Assembly: GCA_030063045.1 (NCBI GenBank)
Contig: JAQSEB010000053.1
Span: 186,001 to 250,000, forward strand
DNA: 64,000 nucleotides
Reading direction: 5' to 3'
Origin: Pratylenchus scribneri
Taxonomy: Eukaryota; Nematoda; Chromadorea; Rhabditida; Pratylenchidae
In this document: positions 1 through 12,204 of the stretch, one piece after another
Numbering within the stretch: the stretch's first letter is position 1
How the letters are laid out: the number at the start of each line of letters is the position of its first letter
Program-made: the position numbers and the translations under genes
Notes under the pieces: model-generated
Database searches by the model: none
Told to the model about the DNA's origin: nothing
Seen by the model: only the letters and a program-made list of their open reading frames with translations

Positions 1-587
1 TATATTATTAGTAGATGAGGAAATTTAAGAGAAAATATTTAATTTGCCAAAAATAATGAATTTGTCGAAAAATGATCTTTTTTGAGGCCATATAAATAAT
101 CTAGGCGATAACAAATTATTGAGGCCTAATTTTGGAGTTGGAATTTTAAAGTTTGGTTTAAGTTATTTGATATCAAAAATTTTTTTTTGACCTAAAAAAT
201 ATTTTGCAAATTCAATATTTTAGCAAATTTAATGTCATTTTCTTTGTGGTTTCTATTCATTATGTATTTACTTTTAAATTAAAACATAATAAGGAATTTT
301 CATTCTTATGTTATGACTTATGATTCAGTCCAAATCATTTAAATATTTCTAATTGCAAATTTTGCTAATGATGATTTTTCTGCTTTTAGCTTATTTAATT
401 TATGGAGTTAATCAAGCAGGGATATGCTTAAGTCTGCATTTGATAAGAATTTAAAATTTGCAAAAAAAACTCTGATAAAATAATAAGTGTCACAAAGTCC
501 TAGGAAATTTGGAACCATTTTGGCAAGAAATTTTATCATTATTTTTCCTGAAATTCTTTTCAAAAAATCTAGTAACAAAAGTCGTAC

Positions 588-820
588 CCAAGCGCCAGTG
601 AATTGTGCCGGAATCCAGCATTGAATTGGCTGGCCAACATATCTACAAAATTACGAAGGATTAAATAATTTAAATCCCATAACAAAACTGACTGTTTGGC
701 ACTCAAAGTGAGCGCAAAAACGATGAACAACATTGGAGTGTAATAATAATTGAGTCGATCCACGACATCGTCGTCGAATTGGGGCTTAAGGCCTTGCAAA
801 AATTTGTCCAGGAAAAACAT
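588..820 (-). CDS. Innexin (gap-junction protein), first two exons, gene runs off the left edge
   Basis: Innexins form invertebrate gap-junction channels and hemichannels in the plasma membrane. Exon 1 is 693-820 (minus; ATG at 820-818) and exon 2 is 588-642. The first 42 residues contain FLDKFLQGLKP and DDDVVDRLNYYYT, the innexin N-terminal signature, followed by TM1 ending LTLSAK. The junction CA|GTCAGT to TTTGTAG|A restores a Gln codon and leads into YVGQPIQCW, the start of extracellular loop 1 with its first conserved Cys. Exon 2 ends TGG|GTACGA. The next expected piece (Y-C-F-V-Q region) is not found between 1 and 587, so the gene continues beyond the window. An upstream TTG-started extension to 841 is open, but the ATG before FFLDKF is the natural start. 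It lies in the same orientation as the next innexin, so the two are a tandem pair. Family call very secure; start fairly secure. Confidence 0.9.
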
Positions 821-1391
821 TTGTGTGCCTGGATTCGTCAAAATTTGGCAATGGAAAAGTATGAGTCGATTAGAGTTAGAGGGAATGGGAATAAAAAATT
901 AGGGGAATGAAAGCTGAAAAAAAGGAAAATTTTTTTGAGTTTTTTTTTATTCATTTCTCAATTAAATTTTAAGAATTAATTGAATTTAATTGTGAATCGA
1001 TTTGGGGGAAATAGGAAGGAATTGAAGTTGAAAAATGGTTAGAATTATTTGAATTTTTTTCGCAGATTTCTATAAAATAAATTTAGGAAATTATCTTCAA
1101 GTATTGGATTTAATTAAAATAAAAAAATAACAAGTATGAAATTAAGAAAACAAATCTTCAAAAATTATAAATTAATTCCACAATTATTTCAAATAATTTA
1201 TTTTTGGTTCAATTAATAATTTATTTTTGGTTAAATTTAATTAATTACTTTTGGTTAAAATTTATAATTAATGAGTTTCGCGCACTTTGAAGAAATTCTA
1301 GAAATTGGAAAGACGGAAGAATGAAAATGGACGAATTTGATGAATATTGATTTTTCACCACTCCCATAAACTAAAAATGGGATTTTGCGCA

Positions 1392-1427
1392 TCGCCGAGT
1401 TGCGCGCAAAAGCGCGCAACTCGGCGA
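1392..1427. repeat. Perfect GC-rich hairpin, 16-bp stem with AAAA loop
   Basis: The left arm CGCCGAGTTGCGCGC (1393-1407) and right arm GCGCGCAACTCGGCG (1412-1426) are exact reverse complements around AAAA. One further T/A pair closes the stem. The stem is about three-quarters G+C inside very AT-rich DNA. Function unknown. Confidence 0.85.
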
Positions 1428-2775
1428 CATAAAATAAAAAATTGGTCGATGAAAGAAAATGTTAAAAAGAAATTTATGGGCCAAAATAAAAAAAGAAAAA
1501 AAAATAGGAGAAAAAGAAAAGAAAAATATTTACGAATTAAATTTTTTTCCTTGTAATTTTTAAAAAGGATTAAATTAAAAATTTGCGCAGGTAGAAAATT
1601 GGAAAATGATTGCAAGAAAAAAAAAGATAAATGAACGCAATTAAAAATTGTGGCCAATTTTGGAGGAGGCCACACAACGAGCACTCAAAAGGGAGTTGTT
1701 TATCTAATTATTTTATTGTGTATTTATTAGTGTTTTTTTAATTGGTTATTATTTGTTAAATTTGTTATTAATTTTTTTAAATTATAAATTTATTATTTTT
1801 TTTTTCAATTTTCGCACCCTTCATTCAAATTCCAAATTTATTCTCTTTCCTTCTTTTCAATTTAACTACGCCTAATTGTAAATTTAAAAAAATGCGCAAG
1901 AAGAAAATTTGGAGATGAAGATGATAAAAAATTTGAAAGCAACTCAAAAAGAGAATGTTTACCCAATTAATTTTTTTTTGTGCATTTTGTAATTTTTTTA
2001 ATTAGTTAAATTTTGTGAATATTTGAATAAATTTATTTTCATTTTTTTATTTCTTTTTCTATCCCTTTTAAATTCCAAATTTATTTAATTCCAATTTTCC
2101 TATCCCAAATTGCTCGGATAAATTTCTTTTTTTATACCCGCGCATCATTCGGCCTTTCGGCCTCCAATTCACCTTCAATCCATATTCAAAAAATTCCGGG
2201 GATAAAGTTACGAGGAATGGGAATTTATTGAATGAAGATGGTTGAAAAAACGAATGAAAATTTTTTCTATTGAATGAGAAATGAATAGGGAATAAATTTA
2301 TTTTATTGGCATCCAGCGGTGCGCGGTTGATTTCCCTTTTTGATTGGCGCGCAAATTTTCCCTTGGCTTTGATCCGCCCGAAATGAATGGCAAAAAAAAT
2401 TGCGCGAATTCCCATTAGGACTCTGGGAATGGAGGAATGAATGTCCTTGGGATGTTCAGATTGAAAATTGATTAAATTGGGAGAATTTTTATGGGTTGCA
2501 GAAAAAAATTAATTTTAGAGAAAAAAAAATTTGTAGAAAAAAAAATTATTTTTTAAGGCATCTAACTTGACCAAAACAAAATGTTGAGGTCTAGGATTTG
2601 ATTTAAAGTTATTAACAGGAATTGGATTTAAATAAAAATGAATATTTTGGCATATTTTTTAATCGTTCAAAAATGAAATAAAAATGGAAAAATTGGATAA
2701 GCTAAAATTTGCATATTTTAAAAGAAATTTTTTCTAGATTTGTATATTTTGGCATTTTTTCATGCATATAAATTA

Positions 2776-2987
2776 GAGACCGGCGCCTTACCGTATACGG
2801 CAAATTTTGGAATACCTCAATATGGTATGGCAAAAAATTGGGCAAATATGGTCCGGAATATGGCAATTTTTTTTTTATAATTTTCCAAAATATGGCCAAA
2901 TACGGCACTTTTTTTTGACAAATACCGGAAATTTTTAGAGGGAAAAAAATACGGTACGGAATAAGGAAAATCCATTTTGCCGGTCTC
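2776..2987. mobile_element. Small TIR element (MITE-like), TA-flanked
   Basis: The ends are GAGACCGGC and GCCGGTCTC, flanked on both sides by TA (2774-2775 and 2988-2989), as expected of a Tc1/mariner-type target duplication. The interior is rich in CCGTATACGG / TACGGTACGG-like half-palindromes and has no coding capacity. The 212-bp length fits a non-autonomous element. The TIR is short, so the superfamily call is tentative. Confidence 0.6.
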
Positions 2988-3208
2988 TAATATAAATCCG
3001 GTCCCCCCTAGTTTTTAAGGTAAGGACTTATGTTAATTTACGAGCATAGAAATTATAAAGAAGCAAATATTTTCCAAAATTTCATTGTTTTTTTTGTAAA
3101 ATTTAATAGTCCATTTTTTCGTGTAAAAAAAGAAAAAATCGATTCGATATTCTTCTCTTACATTGAATTGTGAAATTTTTATGCTCTAAATAATTTGCAT
3201 AATTTCCA

Positions 3209-3607
3209 CTAAAACTTTTCTCTATTTTCCAAAAGTTGCATTCCAAAAATTTTCCCCTCTATTTTCGCCCTTAATCCTCTCCTCTCCCCATAGAATCGTA
3301 AAATGCCCACCACTCGACCCCAATTTTTGTTTTGTTGTTTTCGCCGATGGAAAATTGCGGGAGGATCGCAATTTGTTTTGTCCCAAATAAATTGGGAATA
3401 TTTTGATGACCAGAAAATTTTGGGTCGGGCAAGTGAAATTGATGGCCGATTTTGTTGGAACTTGGATGAAGGGTGAAGGCTCAAAATTGGCCTCATCATT
3501 TCTTTGCATTTGCTACTTCGAATTTTTTGCAATTTTTTAAATTTTACAGCCGAATTTTCTGGTTCAATGTCCATTTTTTTGATGCCTTGTAGACAGTTTT
3601 TGCCTGC
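3209..3607 (-). other. Unassigned open reading frame downstream of the innexin gene
   Basis: An open frame of about 120 codons runs from a candidate acceptor (TTTTGCAG at about 3608) to a stop at 3209-3211. The translation includes KKMDIEPENSAVKFKKLQK and is basic and hydrophilic. I recognise no domain. It could be an exon of an unseen gene, an alternative 3' exon, or chance. The innexin gene already has a good terminal exon at 3923-4049, so I do not attach it. Confidence 0.2.
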
Positions 3608-3922
3608 AAAATAAATTAATAAATTAATAAAATTAAATAATTAAAAATAAATTCGGCATAAAAAGCCATCAAAATTAAATTTCAAAAAATCAAAAAAAAA
3701 TATAAAATTTTATACGAAAAAATATGAAGGAAAATGGAAAACAAAAATTTCATAAAAAATATTGGAAAAAATTTGGGTTTAGAAGGAAAAAATATTTAGG
3801 ACTAATAAAAGAAAGAATTAAAACTGGCAAGAGAGGTCGAATTATAATTAATAATTATCATTCTTTGGCATTTGCATTCCTAATTAAAAATTATTTTATA
3901 AATTTCCTTTTTGGCCTCATTT

Positions 3923-6900
3923 TTAGCTGCTTTTATTTTTCCCATTTTTATTATCATTGCCCAACAATGGAATTGGCTCTTCATAGGGCGTCAGCCGATG
4001 TTGTGGATCATGGCCTTGTAACTCTTCCAAACGATGTTGATAATCACGCCTAAAAAATTAATTTGTATTTAAATGGAATTAATTTGATGGAAAATTTTTT
4101 TTTTGAGTATATATTTTATGTTTATGGTTCATATCTCAATGTGACAAATTAATAATCTTAAATAATTGAAATTTTGAGGCAAAATATTTGGTTTTTTTGG
4201 GATATATATTTTAAGTTTCTGAAATATTGGAGCAATTAAAAATCCGAGAAGAATATAGACCATTTTAAGTCCAATGTGTCTTCTAAAATTTTGTGGTCTG
4301 TCCAAATTTTATGAAAAAAATAATTTGTTTTTAAATAAAATTCATTTTTTGGAGGAAAATTTTGAGGACAATTTTGAGGACATTTCTTGGTATTTTATAT
4401 TTCTGCGCCAATATCTCAACAATGAGGCAATTGCAATTTGATGAAAAGAAATATACCTTTTACAAATAAAACTTTTTCAATTTTATAAAAACTTTTTTTT
4501 TTAGAAAAGCTTCATGTCTTTGAATTTAATACTAATTTATTGAATAAAATCTCTTATTTTCTTAAGTTTTTTTCTTAAAATATAAAGAAAAGCAAATTTT
4601 AGAGGAAATTTAGAGCTTTCCAATAGGATATGGCCTTCTTTAATTGGTTCTTAAGTTTGTTTGTTAAAATATTAAGAAAAGCAAATTTTAGAGGAAATTT
4701 AGAGCTTTCCAATAGGATATGGCCTTCTTTAATTGGTTCTTAAGTTTGTTTCTTAAAATATTAAGAAAAGCAAATTTTAGAGGACATTTAGAGCTTTCCA
4801 ATAGGATATGGCCTTCTTTAATTGGTTACACCCTAAAAACCCCGATATTTATTGAAAAAGCTTTATTTCCACATAAACCTATTGACTTAGGTTCAAAATT
4901 AATTATCTAATGAATCATATTTCAATCATATGCGATAAAAATATTAAAAAATGCCAATGAGACCAAAGTGTGCCAATCAACTGAGAGGTGACCAAATCGC
5001 CGCTGTTCTGCGCGATCAATCGAATGACCAAAAGGCCATCCGGCCGCAACGTATTCGCCACAAACTCTTTGGCTTGTGCCCTTCTAGAGTGGCCTCTGAT
5101 TGAGGCTGGATCAATCTAAAAAATGGATATAATTGAATTTTTGCCACCAAATTAATTTTCAATGCCAACATGTTCCAAATAGGTGCTAATCAATCGATAA
5201 TTGCCGCCGGGGCTGAATGCCTTGTAAAGCCATTGGAAAAAGCTGATCAAACTGAAGGCGGCCACAAAGCAAAACCAAAACCAAAGGAAAACGAAGATTT
5301 TCTCGTTGAACATGCTGCAATATAAATTAAATTAGAGGATTTTTGGAAGTAAAAAATGTGCAGCCCATAGGCAATGAATTTTCTTAAATTAGGACATGAT
5401 TGTTTTTAGGCATTTTTCTTAATTCTCCTAATTATGTTTTAGTCCATTCCATTTGGAAGGAGGATTACTGTAGGATTACTGTATTGCGATGTGAATGAAC
5501 ATTTTCCTCCTTTCTTTTTGAGTGATGTTTTTTCTTCTTTTTTCCTTCGAATCAATTGCCTATGGGCATTATCAAATTATGCTATAGAGAAGTAAATAAT
5601 TGAATATGATAATGGATATTTTTTGTTATTTTGATGCTAATTTTATAAAATGCTAATTCGTAAATGTCTAAATATAATTAATTCTATTATATCTAATATT
5701 GGGACAGAAAAATTAAAATTGAAAATAAAAATTCATAAAAAAATTAAAATTTTCGTATATGGCTTTTGCAATTCTATAAAGAAAAATAATTGAAGGCATT
5801 AAAAATTTAGAATCTCCTTCAAATGGCAATGTATTAAATTGTTATTAAAAATAGGTACTTTTCGAGATCGGTTATCCGGGTGCAGATTTTTCCACCCACA
5901 TAATTACCTTAAGTTATTCCCATAATTCGTCAACCCTGAAAATCACCTAGAATCATATTTTTTCATCGTTTACAATCAAATTTGAGTAATAAAATAAGAA
6001 TCCCCAAAAATTAAATCTGCACCCGGATAAAACGATAAGTACCTAAAAATAATATTCTATAATATTTCTTCTCCTATCTTCAACTTCACTATAATTTTTG
6101 GGTAATTGAACTCTAATACTATTGCAATTAAAATAAGTGAATTTATTGACTTGATCATCAGAACACATTGTACGGAATGCCGATGCAAATTGCCAAGAAC
6201 ACGGACCTAAAAATGTAGATGGGCCTGACGCCCGATCGAATAAATTTCGGGTATTTTGCCCCTGAACTTGCCGAGAAATCGCAAACAGTGACCCGTGGGA
6301 AATTGCCCGTTTCCGGCCATTCTCTGCCCGCAATCAAATCTGTTAGCACAGTCCAACCCCAAAAAGGGTCAGGGGCGCCCAACATCCATTTCACCAATAA
6401 AAATTGGAATATTGCATTGAAAGCGTAGAGCAATTTGGTGAACTATTTTTGGTAAAATGGAATATTTTTTAATTTAAGTGGAAATTTACAATATAGGCCA
6501 ATTGGACAATGCGCCCTTCCATTGAGGATTTGACACGGCCACCCAAATTTTTGGTCACATCATGGTCGTAGATGAGGAATCGGGCTACCACCTTGGAATT
6601 GGAAAAATAATTAGTTAATGGTCCGTAATTAAAAAACATTAAATATAATTTTAGGAAAATTTCTTATAGTTGAAAAAATATAATTAATTTATTTATTAAT
6701 TAATATTTTGTTTTTTTAATCATAAAATCATTCATAAAAATTATATTTAATGATAAATAATATATTTTGGAAATATGTTGCTATAAATAATCATCCAAAT
6801 TTTGCCTAATGAACAATATCCCATCGATTCTTTATGCTATTAAAAACTTCCAAAACATTTAATTTAAATTCTTTCTGAAAAGCATTTTGGTATAAAAATG

Positions 6901-9773
6901 ATGAACAAAATTAGAAAAAGTGTCAAAATATTATGGTCATGAAAAACTACCAATTTTGGGGTACTTATTGGTTTTATTTACCTGCAGATTTTCAAAAAAA
7001 ATTTTTTTTAAATGATATACCAATCGACGCGTCTTGACGAGCTGATTACGAAAATGCTATTGGCTTCGCATAAAACGCAAAAGTAAAAAAGTTATGACTT
7101 CATGAAAATCGCAAAAGTGCTTGTTTGTTGTTTCCCACTATGGGTCGAAGGATTTGCCCGATTGTAACTTTTTATTTTCGAGTTTTATGCGAAACCGATG
7201 GCAGATTCGAGCTTCTCTCGTCGAGGCGCGTCGAATAAGCTATAGTTTGACCGAAAATTTCAATAAAAAAATTTTCGAGTTTCGAGTTTCGACGATCCAT
7301 AGGGGGGACCATTCACTTTTGCGATTTTCAAATGGCTAAAACTTGGTCAAAAATGCTCGCACGCTCAAAATTTTAGACATATTCATAACCAGCTCGACGA
7401 GACGCGTCGATTGGTATATCATTAAAAAAAAATTTTTTTTTGAAAATCTGAAGGTAGATAATCGATAAGTACCAATTTTGGTTTATTTTATTGCTTTTTT
7501 GGTCATAACCTTTTGTCTCTTTCTCTAAATATACATCTTGAAATGGGCCCTATATTAAATTATATTTAATTTTAATTAATTTGAAGCTAATTTCAATTGA
7601 AAATTTATTTAATATGCAAAATTTAACTACACAAATTTCATTCCACAATAAAAATTATTAGTCAAAAAATGATTTAAATTCTTTCAAAAATATTAATTTT
7701 TTATTGCTATAATTATTTCTACTCACTTCCATATTTTTGCTCCTTTCCTCGGCTTCCATATTCGACTTGATGTTGCATGTTTCGCAAATTGCGCGCACTT
7801 TCAGTCCCGTAGAACTGTAAATGGAACGCCAAATTATGACGGGCAAGAAAAACATCAATGCTTGAAGGGCCAGAATGAATGGCACCTGTGAAAAATATTT
7901 TAATTAATTAATAAATTTTATTATTTATTTGTACCAAAAATTGCAAAAAAATTTTTTAATTTATTTTAATTCAGAAAACAATTTTTAGGGAAAATTAGAA
8001 ATATTTATTAGAAATTATTTATTATGACAAAATTGTAAAAATTTTAATTCAATTTAATTTAGAAAATATTTTTAGAGATAATTAAAATATTTATTAGCTC
8101 TAATTTTACCTCCATTTTGATTAAAAAAAATTGGAAATTTTTTAGCTTAATATTATCAATTTTTTTGCTTCGGTTAAATAAAAATGAAAGGAAATTTTAT
8201 TTCATTTAAGCAAATTTATGTCATTTTTGGTAAAAAAAATGCCAATTAGCATGGATAAATTTATATTTTTAAATGTTGTTATTTGCCTTAACAAGATGGC
8301 CGACTCAAATACAGCCCAGGAGATATTTAATTTATTGAAAAACAATTTTATATTTGGCAATATAACTTGGCCATAATAAAGTGTTAAAATATATGGAATA
8401 GGTTTAGGCATAGACTTAAATTAGGGCTTTAGAAATATAGGAATTTTAAGGAAATCGTTTTAGGCTAAATTATATGGCCACTAAAAAAGATATTTTTCGA
8501 TACGAAAAAGTTCTCTGCAAATTCAATGTTTTTTTAATAAATTAAATTTAAAAATCTTTTTTCTTATTCAGCATACAAAATTAGCCTGGATAAACAAATT
8601 TTTGCAAAAATTTTAGTGACCCAAAATTTTCGGCCCATTTTTAAAATCAATTTTCTTTCGGAGGAAACAGACCCATTGATAGTAGCCAATTTGTTTCTGC
8701 TCCCTTTCCGTCCAATTCTGTGGAATTGGAATGATGTGCTCGGCAATGTCAAAATAGTTGTCCGGTTTCATATCCGTAAATTGTATGAAATATGTGTTCT
8801 GGACGAAGCAATAGTCCAACGCATATTCCATCCACCAACCGCGGTAATAGGCCGGGAACCAACATTGAATTGGTTGGCCAACAAAACTGTGAAATTATGA
8901 GAAGAAAATATATTTTTGAGGGAATTTGTAGAAACAAAATTTATATAAATTTGCACATTAAATTATTTTTCAATTAAATATTTGCTCTAGGCTTAAAATT
9001 CTATTTTATTTTATAGCTCTATGATTAAGAAAATTTATAGTTTTTTGATTGGAAATTCCAAACAAGTTATGAATTATCCAAAAAGTGGCAAAAATGTAGA
9101 CCAAAATTGGTCAATTTCTTTTTTTTGGCCATACTTTTTGAGTCAAATTTATGTATTTGATCAATTATTTTGATATCTAACTGTTCTATTATAGAAATGA
9201 CCTTTTAAAATGATATAAAATTTTTACTAATATTTTGAAAAATTTCGGAAATTTTGGACAAGGAATTTTGTTAAATTACCAAAAAATGATTGGATTGGAT
9301 GAAATATTTTGTATCGTAAAATTATTATTTTTGAGGAATATAATTTGACCAATTCCTGGCTTACACTTAAGAAAGATCTAATTGTATTAAATTGAAGAAT
9401 AAATGATTGAATTCACTGCAATTTTTGTATCAAAAAATAATTTTTTGAGGTCATAAAAATTGGAACCAAACTTCTTTTTGATTCTTATGCTGAAATAATG
9501 AACTTTAATCTTTAGCCAACCCTAAATCTATTCTAAATCCAACACTTCTTTATGGCCCAGTTATATAGCCTCAAAAATTTAGAATAAATATTTTTCTCTC
9601 TTTCTCTGCCAATAGGCAAAATTCCGATAGCCAAATTATACACACCTCCATCCTGAAATGAATGCAGAACAAATGACCAACAATGTTGTTGTGTAGCAAT
9701 AATTAAGTCGATCGGAGAGGTCGCCATCGGGCAGAGGCGACACTGCAGTCAATAAATTTTGTACAATATTCAT
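3923..9773 (-). CDS. Innexin (gap-junction protein), complete, nine exons
   Basis: Exons (minus): 9646-9773, 8673-8886, 7727-7885, 6490-6591, 6272-6442, 6151-6206, 5170-5314, 4964-5115, 3923-4049. They sum to 1254 bp (417 aa plus stop), a normal innexin length, and every junction keeps phase. Signatures: DLSDRLNYCYT near the N-terminus; loop 1 Cys at residues 51 (QCW) and 69 (YCFVQ); YYQWV at 111-115; loop 2 Cys at 255 (VCDF) and 272 (QCVLMI); MFNEKIFVFLWFWF (TM4) from residue 278. Four TM segments, with cytoplasmic N- and C-termini. The 6207-6271 intron has a GC donor (TCG|GCAAGT). The last exon adds a polar tail (RDYQHRLEELQGHDP) joined through a split Trp codon; reading past that donor gives an alternative stop at 4915. 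Introns carry two related MITEs. Gap-junction subunit, expression site unknown. Confidence 0.93.
4562..4828. repeat. 89-bp tandem repeat, three copies
   Basis: Units begin TTAAGTTT at 4562, 4651 and 4740, exactly 89 bp apart. Each includes GAGCTTTCCAATAGGATATG and ends near CTTTAATTGGTT. The copies are nearly identical. The array lies in the last intron of the innexin gene (4050-4963). Confidence 0.9.
5854..6043. mobile_element. 190-bp TIR element with 8-bp target duplication (GGTACTT family)
   Basis: It starts GGTACTTTTCG and ends CGATAAGTACC. Inner arm parts match as TTATCCGGGTGCAGATTT versus AAATCTGCACCCGGATAA. It is flanked by perfect 8-bp repeats TAAAAATA at 5846-5853 and 6044-6051. No coding capacity. 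It lies in an innexin intron and is related by its ends to the element at 6960-7473. An 8-bp TSD is the hAT/P/Merlin range; the superfamily is not determined. Confidence 0.85.
6960..7473. mobile_element. 514-bp TIR element with 8-bp target duplication (GGTACTT family)
   Basis: The left end GGTACTTATTGG and right end CGATAAGTACC are bracketed by identical AATTTTGG at 6952-6959 and 7474-7481. The arms pair imperfectly over about 90 bp, including GATATACCAATCGACGCGTC on the left and GACGCGTCGATTGGTATATC on the right. No transposase frame is seen. It lies in the innexin intron between 6591 and 7727. The same end sequence and TSD length as 5854-6043 define a family. Confidence 0.85.
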
Positions 9774-12204
9774 TTCTACTGCTGAATAATTTTACGGGCA
9801 ATTTAATTAATTATTTGAATACAGTAAATTTAATTAGCTAATCCCGAAGGCAAATGGGGATTCGCTTATGCCCCAACTTGTCGCCATTTATAATAATTCA
9901 TAAAAGACTGAACCAATTTTGATAATTTTAGTATCAAATTAAAGAGCAGATTCTTAGCTATCAATTTAAATTAATTATATTTAAATTGATTAAGAATTGG
10001 TAAAGTTATGTTCAAAAAATAACTGGGAAAATAGCAATCCATAGTAAAGTCATTTTAAAATGGTTTTTGGCACAACTTAATGAATTCTGAATCAATTTAA
10101 ATAAAAATGAATTTCTTTTGATAGCCAAAAGTCTGATTTTTAATTTGATAACAAAATCATCAAAATACGTCCTGTCGTCCTTGATCCATTATAATAAGAT
10201 AAGTTAGGGAATATCCAAAATTTTACGGGGGATTTAATTTTATTTTGTCCAAAAAAGATTTGATTAGCCCAACCAAAATGAAAATATTCCCTTTTTGTTA
10301 TAAAAGGAAGCCGCGAAAAAAATTCAGTAGGGCCCCGAAAATGGGCAACACACACGCCCCGGAGCGTTTTGATTAATGCGGGGAATGTCCATGTAGCAGA
10401 GCAGTGGAATGGAAATGGAAGGATGAAAGATGAGATTAGATCGGGGCACGGGCGAATCGGGAAAGGGGCTACCGAGCGCAGGTCGATTCATTCAATTCAT
10501 GCACAAAATCAACCAACCAACACAAGGAAGGATCGAGAATTGGGAATGTACGCAATATAGACTAGCGATGGTGGCAATAGGCCCAACTTTTGTACAGCTA
10601 CCGGCGGACGGGAATTTTGTGTGTCTCTCGGTTGAATTGGCAGCCCCCAAGGCCATCTCGCCCTGACATCGCGCCTTTTAAGGGGAGAAAATGTGTGGAG
10701 GCCAAAAGGAAAGAGTGGAAGGAAATGCGAAATTCACTCTGCTCCCATTTTCGTCCCTTTAGGGGAGGTGGTGGTTGTGCAGTCTTCATAAGAGGAATGG
10801 AGGCAAAGAAAGAAGGGAGGATTGCGCCTCCAAGGCACATCACAGAGCACATGACGGTGAACGAAGGAAAGAAGGCTGGCTATACGGAGGCGAGTCAGCC
10901 GCTGCCACTGCTGCGACTGCGATGGAATAAATTTGGCGGTGGTTGTTGGTGGTTCGGCAGCCTCCCCGGTCCCCGCCGATGTTTTTGGAAGTGGAGGATC
11001 GAGGCAATAGGATGAGGGATGAAGATGAAGGAGAGGAATTGGGCGGATGAAGAGGAGGAATTGCATAAAATTGGGATTTGGGAGGGATGAGAAAGTGGAA
11101 ATATCGGAAGCTGCGGAGGATTTGGGATTTAGAATGGATTGGGATGGAAGGATTTGGGGATATGTGGTCGATGTGGATGTGGGAATAGGGATGAATTAAT
11201 GGGGGATGAATTGTTGGCATAAAAGTGTGGTGGTGCATGGTGGGATATTGTTGTTGTTGTGGTGGTGTCTGCGATGGAATGAACGAATTGTGCGCGACCA
11301 CAGCCAGCCAGCCTGCAAGGAATGGATTAAGCATCCAAGGGAGATGGGGATAAATATGAGAGGCCTACTTTTGCTGGGAGGTCCAAAAAAATAAATTAGC
11401 AATTTATTTTTTTTTCAACGATGGTAGCCATAATCGAGCAGGATATATTCAATTAATGTCGATGGAATTAATTAATTGAGGATTTTTATTGGCATAAAAG
11501 GTGTAGACTGTAGATATTGTTGTTATTGTTTTGGCAGCGACTAGCTGATACCATTTCAAAAAAGGATATATTACAATTTGAAGTGAGGAAATAGACGAAT
11601 GACATAAAATCCAAAAAATTAGGAGGATCTCAATTAGTAATTTTTGGTATTGTGGTTTTTATTTATTATTTCCGATAACTTTTAAATTAAATTGAATTAA
11701 TATGTGCTTGATTTTAATTTCAAATTATGAAGTTTCTATTTATTTCTTAATTTATTAACTTTAACGGAATAATTAAAAATGTTTTAAAAAATGAATCAAA
11801 ATTTCAACAAAAGATACTAAACTTGAAAGATTTCTTTAATTTCCCAACAATTTTCATGGTAATTAAATTTAAGCCCCTAACAATCTATATTTATAATTTG
11901 CCTGAAATTTTGTAAATTTAAAAAATTTTATTAAAAATAATTTAAAAATTTAATTTTTTCCGCGAGGGCATATTTTATTTAAGATTCACTACGCATCTTT
12001 AATTCCCTCAAATTCCATTTCCCTCATTTCAACAATTTTCAGCAAAAAAAAATGTGAACGGTCCCTTCCATCCCCCTAAATTGCCAATTTGGCCTGTCGT
12101 CGCGCAACCGGTCCCTTTTTTTTCCTCTATCCTAATCCCATCACCAGTCACAGCCTCCAACTGTGGAATTGTTGTTCCATTCAAATAGGCAATTTTCCCT
12201 CACA

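Larger units (their letters stand above)
821..3922. other. Intergenic stretch between the two innexin genes
   Basis: No gene recognised. It is strongly AT-rich, with a perfect GC-rich hairpin at 1392-1427 and a small TA-flanked inverted-repeat element at 2776-2987. An open frame lies on the minus strand at 3209-3607 (see its own entry). Frames at 1347-1684 and 2068-2415 are low-complexity and lack recognisable domains or splice context. Confidence 0.6.

Noticed and set aside
1355..1684. 109-codon minus-strand frame
   Set aside because: Phe/Leu-rich translation of AT-rich DNA, overlapped by a Lys-rich frame on the other strand; no splice or homology support.
4915..4963. Stop-bearing extension of innexin exon 8 as the C-terminus
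   Set aside because: The donor TTTG|GTCTCA joins in phase to 3923-4049, giving a typical polar innexin tail; the extension would be intron read-through. Kept only as an alternative.
10840..11334. 164-codon minus-strand open frame
   Set aside because: It lies in a purine-skewed island where stops are rare on both strands, has no recognisable domain, and overlaps an equally long plus-strand frame.
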